Shown here: piece after piece, positions 18,423 through 25,954 of the stretch
Layout of the letters: every line of letters starts with the position of its first letter
Position numbering within the stretch: position 1 is the stretch's first letter
From: an uncultured bacterium
GTDB lineage: Bacteria; Planctomycetota; UBA8742; UBA2392
NCBI GenBank assembly: GCA_938014885.1
Contig: CALLQI010000023.1
Coordinates: 62,001-126,000, forward strand
Reading direction: 5' to 3'
Length of the DNA stretch: 64,000 bases
Made by a program: the position numbers and the translations under genes
The notes under the pieces: model-generated
Told to the model about the DNA's origin: nothing
The model's database searches: none
The model's input: only the letters and a program-made list of their open reading frames with translations

Positions 18423-20396
18423 ATGCACGCTGAGCTGGCCTACTTGTTCCGGCACGCCGTTTTGCGCGACGCTGCCTATCTGTTGCTGGTGCCGCAGGAT
18501 CGCGCGGCGTTGCACTGGCTGGCCGTGTCGGTGTTGCAGACCGTGTTGCACCCCACAGAGCAAGACGCTGCCGGCTTTGACCTGGCCGAGCACGCGCGCA
18601 TATCACTACCCGCGGCCCGCGATGAGGCCGAAGCCCGCGAAATGCTGCGCCTTGAGCACGGCTTTCTCACCCGCGCCGCCGACTATTGCAAGGCCAACGG
18701 CGCGAGCCTGGACGAGGCAAGGCTGCGCGACAGACTGGCCACGCACCAGGTTAGCACCCGCGCTCAACAAGCGGCGCACAAGTTGCGCGCGGCCGAGTGC
18801 CTGATTCGCGCCGACCTGCTGGACGATGCCAACGACCGTGCCGAGGCCGCCCTGCGCGACGCAGGGCACCTTGGCGACCGGCTTCTGGACGCACACGCGC
18901 AGTTGGTGCTGCTGGACATTCGCCGCATTACAGCCAGTCCCGAAGGCCGCGACTGCGACATTGAGGCGCTGCTTGCCAACACCGCGGCCGATCCGGAACT
19001 GCACCTGATGGCCTTGAACGAGTTGCGCCGGATGCATGAGTCCGCGCGCCGGGACCAACAGGCCATGCAGGTGGCCCGCGACGCCGCAGCCTACGCGCTG
19101 GAGCACGGCAAGAAGGAGTGGGCTTCGCACATGCTCGGGTATCAGGCCTATGAGCTGCATGCGCTGGGCGACACCGCGCGCGCGATCGAGATGCTGCAGC
19201 AGGCCGCTAAACTGGGCCGGGAATGCGGCAGCGAACTTACCGAGGCCCAAAGCTGGAACACGCTGGGCATCGTGCGCGTCGAATCCGGCGACATCACCGG
19301 CGCGGATGCCGCCTACAGACAGGCACTGGCGCTGGCGCGGTCGCACGGGGCGAAGTCGCTCGAAAATTCAGTACTGACGAACCTCGGCAACCTGGACCTG
19401 TACTTTCGCGGCAACCTGGCACAAGCCGAGGCCAACTACCTTGCCTCCATGAACTATTGCCTTGAGACCGGCCACCGGGCAAGTCTGGCGGTGACCTATG
19501 TGCGCCTGATTGACGTGTATCTGGCGCGGCAGGCCTTCCGCCCGGCGTTGCAATTCATTGACCGCATGTGTGCCATCGCCCCGGACATTCCCGACATGGG
19601 ATTGCTGGCCAAAGGCAACATCCAGCGCTCGCGCGTCGAAGATGAAATCAGCCTAGACCAACGTCTTGAGGGCCTCGTGCTGGCGATGCGCCAGGCCACA
19701 GAGTTCCACGTTCCGCGCCTGCTGCCCGAGGCCTGGTTTCGAATGGCCGAATTGTTGTGGCAGGGCGGACTGTACGAAGCCGGGCGTGAGGCTGCGCAAC
19801 AGGTGGAAGCCCTGTCACCCGGCGGTGCGCTGGAGTGGCACGCGCACGCGGCCGCAACTCGCTGCATGATCATGTCGGGTCTGGTGGAAGAGTCTGCGGC
19901 CTCCGTCGACTGGCTCATGGAGCACCGCAGCCGCACGACCACGGCGCACTTCGTGTCCAGCGCGCTGAAGGGGCGGGCCTTTCTGGCCGCGCTGCGAGTA
20001 CTTGGGCCCGTCGGTGCCAAGCCGCCGACACCCGAGTTACTGAGCAGCCTGCAACACATTCTGGCCGCCATGCAAACTGAAGTCTCTGACACGGGCTTCA
20101 AGGACTTGCCGGCAGTTCGCAACGCAATGGCCCAGGTCGAGAAGCTGATGGAAGCCTGCACTTCGCGAGGGGGTACCGTCGTGATGGGCGTTCCCGTCGA
20201 TGCGATGACACCGCAGCAACTGGCATCATGCCTGCGACGCCTGGAGCCGGCGGATGCCGATCGGCTGCGCGAGGCCGCAGCACGCGATGCCCGGCTGGCT
20301 GCCGTCGTCGGTCGCGCGCGCGCGTGGCTGAATCCTCGCGGCGGGTTGCGCGACGTGCCCGGGGTTGCGCCGCTGCTGGCAGGTGGTGGGGCGTGA
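18423..20396 (+). CDS. TPR-repeat protein, paralogue B
   Basis: 657 residues from the ATG at 18423. The opening MHAELAYLFRHAVLRDAAYL matches paralogue A almost residue for residue, so the two genes arose by duplication; past about residue 40 they diverge. Tetratricopeptide-like helical pairs run from about 95 to 480 (ARAIEMLQQAAKLGRECGSE; SWNTLGIVRVESGDITGADA). The C-terminal 150 residues contain further helices without clear repeats. Again the N-terminus looks like a piece of an AAA-type regulator without its ATPase. Likely a scaffold; partners unknown. Confidence 0.8.
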   Translation: MHAELAYLFRHAVLRDAAYLLLVPQDRAALHWLAVSVLQTVLHPTEQDAAGFDLAEHARISLPAARDEAEAREMLRLEHGFLTRAADYCKANGASLDEARLRDRLATHQVSTRAQQAAHKLRAAECLIRADLLDDANDRAEAALRDAGHLGDRLLDAHAQLVLLDIRRITASPEGRDCDIEALLANTAADPELHLMALNELRRMHESARRDQQAMQVARDAAAYALEHGKKEWASHMLGYQAYELHALGDTARAIEMLQQAAKLGRECGSELTEAQSWNTLGIVRVESGDITGADAAYRQALALARSHGAKSLENSVLTNLGNLDLYFRGNLAQAEANYLASMNYCLETGHRASLAVTYVRLIDVYLARQAFRPALQFIDRMCAIAPDIPDMGLLAKGNIQRSRVEDEISLDQRLEGLVLAMRQATEFHVPRLLPEAWFRMAELLWQGGLYEAGREAAQQVEALSPGGALEWHAHAAATRCMIMSGLVEESAASVDWLMEHRSRTTTAHFVSSALKGRAFLAALRVLGPVGAKPPTPELLSSLQHILAAMQTEVSDTGFKDLPAVRNAMAQVEKLMEACTSRGGTVVMGVPVDAMTPQQLASCLRRLEPADADRLREAAARDARLAAVVGRARAWLNPRGGLRDVPGVAPLLAGGGA

Positions 20397-20401
20397 AACA
20401 G

Positions 20402-20428
20402 AACGGGCAGGCGCACCAGCGCCTGCCC
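20402..20428. terminator. bidirectional terminator hairpin
   Basis: AACGGGCAGGCGC-ACCA-GCGCCTGCCCGTT lies between the convergent TPR gene and superoxide dismutase gene and could serve both. Confidence 0.75.
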
Positions 20429-20448
20429 GTTGGCATTGCCTGGGCGTG

Positions 20449-21030
20449 TTATGCGAAGTTCTTGGCCGCAAAATCCCAGTTCACGAGGTTGTTCAGGAAC
20501 ACCTCAAGGAACTTGGCGCGCGCGTTGCGGTAATCGATGTAGTAAGCGTGCTCCCACACGTCGCAGCAGATGATCGGCTTGTCGCCCTGCTTCAGCGGGC
20601 ACTCGGCATTGGCGGTTTTGCTGACCTTCAGCTTGCCGTCGGCGCCTTTGACCAGCCACGCCCAGCCGCTGCCAAACTGCGTCATGCCGGCTTCGGTGAA
20701 CTTCTTCTTGAAGTCGTCGAAGCTGCCGAAGTCGCGCTTGATCGCGTCGGCCAGGGCACCGCTTGGCGCACCGCCGCCCTTAGGCTTCATGCTGTTCCAG
20801 TAAAAGGTGTGGTTCCACACCTGTGCCGCCTGGTTGAACAACACGCCTTCGGTTGTCTTGACCAGTTCTTCCAGCGACTTCTTTTCTTCGGGCTTGCCGG
20901 CCGTCAGTTCGTTCAGCTTGTCGAGGTAGGCTTTGTGGTGCTTGCCATGGTGGAAGTCGAAATGCTCAACGGAAAGGTGCGGCGCGAGTGCGTCCTTGGC
21001 GTAAGGAAGCGGCGGAAGTTCAAAGGGCAT
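20449..21030 (-). CDS. superoxide dismutase, Fe/Mn family
   Basis: 193 residues from the ATG at 21030 (MPFELPPLPYAKDALAPHLS); an extension to 21072 is not needed. Converts superoxide to hydrogen peroxide and oxygen. Metal ligands are visible: His in HFDFHHGKHHKAY, His in WNHTFYWNSM, and Asp/His in CDVWEHAYYIDYRN. Iron versus manganese preference cannot be read with confidence. No signal peptide, so cytosolic. It is divergent from the first selenoprotein gene, sharing a 184-base intergenic region, so co-regulation under oxidative stress is possible. Confidence 0.95.
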   Translation of the reverse strand: MPFELPPLPYAKDALAPHLSVEHFDFHHGKHHKAYLDKLNELTAGKPEEKKSLEELVKTTEGVLFNQAAQVWNHTFYWNSMKPKGGGAPSGALADAIKRDFGSFDDFKKKFTEAGMTQFGSGWAWLVKGADGKLKVSKTANAECPLKQGDKPIICCDVWEHAYYIDYRNARAKFLEVFLNNLVNWDFAAKNFA

Positions 21031-21214
21031 GCTTTCTCCTGTGTTCGAAGGTCGAAATCGTAGCAGGGCCATTTATAAAGCATTACCTATCGAAAGCAAG
21101 CGACACTTTTTTCGCCGACGCGTAAGTTGTACGTGCCCTGTTACACCTATGAGCGGGCAGACACTGCCCGCTGACGGGTGCGAGCCACAAATCCAATCCT
21201 TGGGGGCGCAAGCC

Positions 21215-22105
21215 ATGAACAAGCTGTTTTCGATCCTCACGCTGAGCATCACCACCGCGCTGTTCGGTGGCATGATTGCCCAGCCCCTGTCCGGCCAGTG
21301 ATGAAGCGGTCCTCGACCGGGGCCAGTTCCGGCCCCTCCGGCAAGACCAGCACAGCCGCGCGTCGTTGACCCGGCCAAAGTCCCCGCTTGGCACAAGCCA
21401 ACCGCGGAAACGCTCGAATCAGCCGCCGTCGAAAAGCGGCCGATCATCCTGTACTTCCCTGAAGAGCGCGCCACGGACTTCGACTTCTACGGCGAAGAGT
21501 TGGCAGAATTCAGCCAAAGCAACGCGCTGTTCATCAAGTTCCCCTACACCGCCGATCGCGAAAAGTCGCCCTGGGCTGGTGAGAGCGTAGTGCCCGTTTC
21601 CAAGCTGCTGGGCGACAATCCTGCGCGCGATTACGGCGTGCCGCTCAAGGGCTCGACGGTCATCGTCTGCGACTGGTTCGGCAACGACTACAACCTTCGC
21701 ACCGACGCCAAGAAGGGCACCCCGGAAGTGCTCAAGAAGCTGATCGACACAGTCACCAAGAAGGCCGACGACGCCGACAAGAAGCTGGCCAAGAACTACG
21801 ACAAGGCCGCCGAAAGCCACGGAAAGGCCGACTCGAAGGGCTCGCTGAAGCTGCTGCTGCGCAACTTCAAAGAAGGCTACGTCGGGCTGCCGGCCCAGGA
21901 ATCCTCGATCCGTCTGTACCACGAGATCATGGACGCCACCCGCAAGCAGGCTGAAGAGATGCGCGACAACGGCGATGAGGCCGGACTGAAGTCGCTGGGC
22001 AAGGACTTCAAAGGCACCGACGTCGAGAAGGACATTGCGGAATGCCTGAAGAACATCGTTCGCAAGGCACCCGCTGACCCGACAACGCAGGAAAAGAAGC
22101 GCTAG
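21215..22105 (+). CDS. putative secreted selenoprotein 1, Sec29-Sec30 (UGA UGA), thioredoxin-like domain
   Basis: Read through two adjacent in-frame UGA codons (21299-21301, 21302-21304) this gives 296 residues. Residues 1-28 form a signal peptide ending IAQPLSGQ, with cleavage likely after IA, leaving Sec-Sec about 7 residues from the mature N-terminus. A Pro-rich linker (about 31-60) precedes a thioredoxin-like domain without CxxC (RPIILYFPEERATDFDFYGE ... STVIVCDWFGN), then a charged helical region with VGLPAQESSIRLYHEIMDAT. Without recoding, the signal would end in a 28-residue peptide and the conserved domain would have only a TTG start. Three neighbours repeat the layout. A GU-looped hairpin lies just downstream. 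Own terminator. Function unknown; a redox role is inferred. Confidence 0.85.
21317..21341 (+). promoter_or_regulatory. putative SECIS hairpin of selenoprotein 1
   Basis: GGGGCC (21319-21324), loop AGTTCC, GGCCCC (21331-21336); the stem can extend as CC/GG (21317-21318, 21340-21341) around a bulged UCC. The loop G-U is at 21326-21327, 22 nt after the second UGA. Bulge and GU match the bacterial SECIS plan. An alternative hairpin CGGTC/GACCG lies closer to the UGA. Confidence 0.65.
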
Positions 22106-22125
22106 GACTTTCGTGAATCGTGCGT

Positions 22126-22160
22126 AAACGGGGTAGCCTGAAAGGGTTACCCCGTTTTCT
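22126..22160 (+). terminator. terminator of selenoprotein 1
   Basis: AAACGGGGTAGCC / GGGTTACCCCGTTT stem with loop TGAAA, then TTCT. Shows that the four selenoprotein genes are separate transcription units. Confidence 0.8.
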
Positions 22161-22325
22161 TGCGTTTATCGATATCGTGAAGGCAATGGGCCCACAATCA
22201 TTCAGTCATCAAATAATTTCAGTTTACTGTAAGCATCCATCGGGGCGTATCACATAATAGGTGCAAGCCCGAGCGGGCGTGCATTTGGTGCGAACGATCC
22301 TTTTCCCTCACCGGAGAGCAAACTA

Positions 22326-23198
22326 ATGGGCAAGTTCCTTTCTCTGGTGGCCACGAGCATCGTCGCCGGCGTATTCGGCGGCGTGATTGCTCAGCCACTC
22401 TCGGCACAGTGATGAGCCGGTCCTTCCAAGGTTGGCCGTGCGCCATCCGCTCCTACCGTTCGTCGTCCCGCGCAGCCTCGCACTGCGGACCCGAACCAGA
22501 CTCCTTCCTGGCAGAAGGTCGGCGCTGAAGCGCTTGAATCAGCTGCCGCGGAACAGCGCCCGATCGTCCTGTACTTCCCGGACGAAAAGGCCACTGACTT
22601 CGACTTCTATGGTGAAGACATCGCCGCGCTGAGCCAGAACAACGCGCTCTTCATCAAGATCCCGTACACCGCTGACCGTGAAAAGTCGCCCTGGGCTGCT
22701 GAATCGGTGATCCCGGTTTCCAAGCTGCTCGGCGACAACCCGTCGCGCGATTACAACGTGCCCACCAAGGGCTCGACTGTGATCATCTGCGACTGGCACG
22801 GCAACGACTACTTCCGCACGAACGGCGACGCCAAGGCTGATGCGCTCAAGAAGCTCATCGACCAGGTCGCCAAGAAGGCCGAAGACGCCAACAAGAAGCT
22901 TGAAAAGACGCTTGAAAAGGCCACGGAAGCCCACGGCAAGTCGGACTCCAAGGGCGCGCTAAAGCACCTGCTCAAGAACTTCAAGGAAGGCGTTGTTGGT
23001 CTGCCCGCGCAGGAATCGTCAGTCCGCCTGTACCATGAAATCATGGACGGCGTGCGCAAGCAGGCTGAAGAAATGCGCGACAACGGCAACGAGGCCGGCC
23101 TGAAGGGTCTCGCCAAGGATTACAAGGGCACCGACGTCGCCAAGGACATCGACGAAGCCCTGAAGAACGTGGGCGCCAATCCGACCACGCAGAAGTAG
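22326..23198 (+). CDS. putative secreted selenoprotein 2, Sec29-Sec30 (UGA UGA)
   Basis: 290 residues when UGA 22410-22412 and 22413-22415 are read through. The signal peptide MGKFLSLVATSIVAGVFGGV ends in IAQPLSAQ at residue 28, then Sec-Sec. A Pro/Arg linker follows, then the same domain as gene 1: RPIVLYFPDEKATDFDFYGE, FIKIPYTADREKSPW, STVIICDWHGNDYF, and the C-terminal VGLPAQESSVRLYHEIMDGV region. GGAGAG lies about 9 nt before the ATG. Gene 2 is the closest relative of gene 1 (long identical stretches such as TADREKSPWA and GDNP-RDY), so they are a recent duplicate pair. Own terminator; 220 bases separate it from gene 1. Confidence 0.85.
22430..22448 (+). promoter_or_regulatory. putative SECIS hairpin of selenoprotein 2
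   Basis: GG-T-TGGC (22430-22436), loop CGTGC (22437-22441), GCCA-T-CC (22442-22448), with one U-U mismatch in the stem. The loop G-U is at 22438-22439, 23 nt after the second UGA. A competing hairpin GCCGG-U-CCT / AGGTTGGC (22416-22436) with a bulged U also exists; folding must decide. Confidence 0.5.
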
Positions 23199-23214
23199 TT
23201 TGAAGTCAGGATCT

Positions 23215-23248
23215 AAACCGGGGCAAGCGAATGCTTGCCCCGGTTTTC
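23215..23248 (+). terminator. terminator of selenoprotein 2
   Basis: AAACCGGGGCAAGC-GAAT-GCTTGCCCCGGTTTT, a perfect 14-bp stem running into a T tract, 17 bases after the stop. Confidence 0.85.
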
Positions 23249-23454
23249 ATTCGTGCGCACATGGCCCCATGGCAACGGCGTAACCTGTTTTGAGAAAGCA
23301 ACTTGCAACGACACAGTGACGCGAGAGGACAAGCCTTGCCTCGGGGACTTGGTCTTCCGGTCAAAGTGGACCTCGACTATTCCGGATTTGTGTAAGGGGT
23401 CGCAAGCGAACTCCACTAGAATACGGTGAGGCACAATTACCCTGTGGAGGAGCC

Positions 23455-24414
23455 ATGCAGAAGAACTATCTAGCAATGCTCGCCATCGCCGGAATCTTCG
23501 GATTCGCCGGCGTGCTGGCGCAGCCGCTTTCGGGCCAGTGATGAAGCGGTGGAGGCGGGGGCGGTGCCCCTGCGGGTGGTGGCGGTGCGAGTGCTCCAGC
23601 AGGCGGCGGTGGAGGCGGCGGCGGTAGTGGTGCCGGCGTGGCCAACCCGAAGAAGATTGGTGCGGCTCCTGCCCCGCAGCGCGGCGGTGGCGGCGCGCGT
23701 CGTGCCCCTTCGGGCCCGACGATCAGCCCCGAAGAAATTCCGAGCTGGCAGCAGCCCTCAAGCCAGGCGCTTGAGTCTGCGGCCCGCGAAGAGCGTCCGC
23801 TGGTGATTTACTTCCCCAGCGAAGGCGCCAACGACAGTGAGTTCTACGGTGAAGCGCTTGCGCGCCTCAGTGAATCAGACGCGGTGTTCATCCGCGTGCC
23901 GTTCACTTCGGATCGCGAGAAGTCACCGTGGGCCGAGGAAACGGCAGTCCCGACTTCCAAGCTGCTCAGCGACAACCCCAGCCGCGACTACAAGGTTGCG
24001 GTTGGCAAGGCCACGGTGATCATCGCAGACTCATGGGGCAACGAGCATTACCGCCCCACGACGCTGCCCACTGCAGACCAGATTCGCAGTCAGCTCAAGA
24101 AGGTTCGTGAGGCCGTCAGCAAGGACAACGACAAGTTGCAGAAGACCTTCGAGAAGGCCAAGGCCGCGCATGAGGCCAGCAACCGCAAGGAAGCGCTCAA
24201 GCACATCTTCGCCAACTTCAAGGCTGACGTAGTGGGTCTGCCGGCGCAGGAAGAAACCATCCGTCTCTACCACGAGATCATGGATTCCGCCCGCACGGAG
24301 ATTGGTGAACTCAAGGCAGCCGGCAACAAGGAAGCCTTGAAGACGCTCGCGAAGGACCTGAAGAAGACCGACGTCGAGAAGGAAATCGACGAGGCTCTCA
24401 AGGAACTCAAGTAA
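23455..24414 (+). CDS. putative secreted selenoprotein 3, Sec29-Sec30 (UGA UGA), Gly-rich linker
   Basis: 319 residues with UGA 23539-23541 and 23542-23544 read as Sec. The signal peptide ends VLAQPLSGQ at residue 28, then U-U-S-G. The linker here is long and glycine-rich (about residues 31-85, many GGG runs), then the shared thioredoxin-like domain (RPLVIYFPSEGANDSEFYGE; FIRVPFTSDREKSPWAEETA; ATVIIADSWGNEHYRP) and helical tail (VGLPAQEETIRLYHEIMDSA). The Cys of the CDWxGN motif in genes 1 and 2 is Ala here. GTGGAGGAG is a strong RBS 3 nt before the ATG. Own terminator. Confidence 0.85.
23556..23572 (+). promoter_or_regulatory. putative SECIS hairpin of selenoprotein 3
   Basis: CGGGGGC (23556-23562), loop GGT, GCCCCTG (23566-23572), 7 bp with one G-U pair. 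The loop G-U is at 23564-23565, 20 nt after the second UGA, the spacing expected for bacterial SECIS. Confidence 0.65.
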
Positions 24415-24441
24415 GGCTGAAGTACCCCTTCCCAGGGATAC

Positions 24442-24476
24442 ACATCGGGACGGCGAAAGCCGTCCCGATGTTCATT
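24442..24476 (+). terminator. terminator of selenoprotein 3
   Basis: ACATCGGGACGGC-GAAA-GCCGTCCCGATGT (24442-24471) followed by TCATTT. Confidence 0.8.
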
Positions 24477-24539
24477 TGCGGGCGTCCATTTGCGCTCGGC
24501 GCGCGCCTCATGACCGGAAGGTGCTAGCCGTTCGTGATC

Positions 24540-24551
24540 TTGACACGTCAA
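24540..24551. repeat. TTGACACGTCAA palindrome
   Basis: TTGAC-NN-GTCAA class; the only one of the nine copies lying outside a gene. Confidence 0.7.
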
Positions 24552-24854
24552 CAGACGCTGGAATGGCAACTCCATTGCCGTGGTTGGATCGTGAACACTT
24601 TGGTAGGCAAGTTGCATTTCGGCCTGCGGCTGGTCGGTGGATACTCGCATTCCAATTCTGAATCGGCTTGCAGCGCCCACACATGGCTGGTTTGCGGTCG
24701 ATGCATTTTTGTGGTGGTCGCGCACTTACCACTGCCTCGGCGTAAGAATTGGCCCGGCACTTGCTCTAGTACTCGCGTCCCCATCCGGGGTAACCGAAGC
24801 TGCAAGAGGATTGGTGCGAGCAGACATCTCGGCCTGATTACCGGAGGAGCAAAC

Positions 24855-25820
24855 ATGAAGGGTTCGATCCTGATGCTGGCGGGCTTTGCCGCCTTTACCT
24901 TTGCGGGTGTTCTCGCCCAGCCTCTCTCCGCGGGCTGATGCCCCGCCCCAAGCGCCGGTGGCGGCGCTACAGCGGGTCGCGCGGGTGGTGGTGCAGGTGG
25001 CGGCGGTGGTACAGCCGGCTCCGGCACCGGGGTCAACGGCGGTGCAGCCGGCAACCCGACCAGACTCGGCCGCGCAAGTGCCCCGCAGCCCACTGGCGCG
25101 CGTCGCGCGCCGGCAGCGGCACCCCAGCTTGACCCGGAAGCTCTTCCCACGTTTGAAATGCCCTCGTCGTCGGCCATGGAATCCGCGGCCCGCGACAACA
25201 TGCCGCTGGTGATCTACTTCCCCAGCGAAGGCGCGACGGATGAGGAGTTCTCAGGCGTTGATATCGCCCGCCTCAGCCAGAACAACGCGGTGTTTATCAA
25301 GGTCCCGTTCACCACAGACCGTGAGAAGTCGCCCTGGCTTGAAGAGACCGTCGTTCCGACTTCGCGCCTGCTCAGCGACAACCCCAGCCGCGACTACAAA
25401 GTGCCCGTAGGCAAGGCCACCGTCATCGTCGCCGACGCCTGGGGCAACGAATACTACCGCACCACCAGCATCCCCACGGTCACGCAACTGCGCGGCTGGC
25501 TGGTCAAGGTCAGCGACCGCGTCGAGAAAGAAAACGCCAAGCTGGCCAAGAACCTTGAAAAGGCCCGCGAAGCCGTGCAGGACAGCAACCGCAAGGAAGC
25601 CGTGAAGCTGCTGCTCACGAACTTCAAGGATGGCGTGGTCGGCCTTGAGGCCCAGGAAGAGTCAATCCGCCTCTACCACGAAATCATGGACGCCACCCGC
25701 ACCGAAATCACTGAGCTCAAGGCTGCCGGCAACAAGACCGGGCTGCAGGCCTTGCTCAAGGATTTCAAGAAGACCGACGTGCAGAAAGACATCGACGAGG
25801 CCCTCAAGAGCCTCAAGTAG
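24855..25820 (+). CDS. putative secreted selenoprotein 4, Sec28-Cys29 (UGA UGC)
   Basis: 321 residues with UGA 24936-24938 read as Sec. The signal peptide (residues 1-27) ends VLAQPLSAG, then Sec-Cys instead of the Sec-Sec of genes 1-3, directly showing that the second UGA position tolerates Cys. A Gly/Ala/Pro linker of about 70 residues precedes the conserved domain (MPLVIYFPSEGATDEEFSGV; FIKVPFTTDREKSPW; ATVIVADAWGNEYYR) and tail (VGLEAQEESIRLYHEIMDAT). GGAGGAG is 6 nt before the ATG. Closest to gene 3, so genes 3 and 4 form the second duplicate pair. A selenylsulfide bond between adjacent Sec and Cys is conceivable. Own terminator. Confidence 0.85.
24951..24968 (+). promoter_or_regulatory. 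putative SECIS hairpin of selenoprotein 4
   Basis: AGCGCC (24951-24956), loop GGTGGC, GGCGCT (24963-24968), a perfect 6-bp stem starting 12 nt after the UGA. The loop G-U is at 24958-24959, 20 nt after the UGA. Confidence 0.65.
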
Positions 25821-25860
25821 GACGAACAACCGGGCAAGCTATCGCACCCTTGCTCGATTC

Positions 25861-25898
25861 ACCGGGGTGTCCGTCAGGGCACCCCGGTTTGTTTTTTG
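25861..25898 (+). terminator. terminator of selenoprotein 4
   Basis: ACCGGGGTG / CACCCCGGT (25861-25869 and 25880-25888) followed by TTGTTTTTT. Confidence 0.85.
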
Positions 25899-25954
25899 GC
25901 AAGCACCAGGCCGCAGGGCACACTCAAAGTAGAGTCCCACTTCGGAGGCACGCG

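Larger units (their letters stand above)
24415..24854. other. 440-base intergenic region between selenoproteins 3 and 4
   Basis: Holds the selenoprotein 3 terminator (24442-24476) and one TTGACACGTCAA palindrome (24540-24551). I see no credible gene or RNA in the remainder; it presumably includes the promoter of selenoprotein 4. Confidence 0.6.

Noticed and set aside
21500..22105. Start of selenoprotein 1 at the internal TTG, as a cytosolic 201-residue protein
   Set aside because: It would cut the first strand of the conserved domain (RPIILYFPEE) and leave the signal peptide unexplained; the neighbours show the full layout.
21299..24941. UGA read as Trp or Gly (alternative genetic code) or as ordinary stops with pseudogenes
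   Set aside because: Many intact genes in the window end in UGA, so the code is standard. Four paralogues keep the frame and conserved domain after the same UGA site, with no other disruptions, which argues against pseudogenes.
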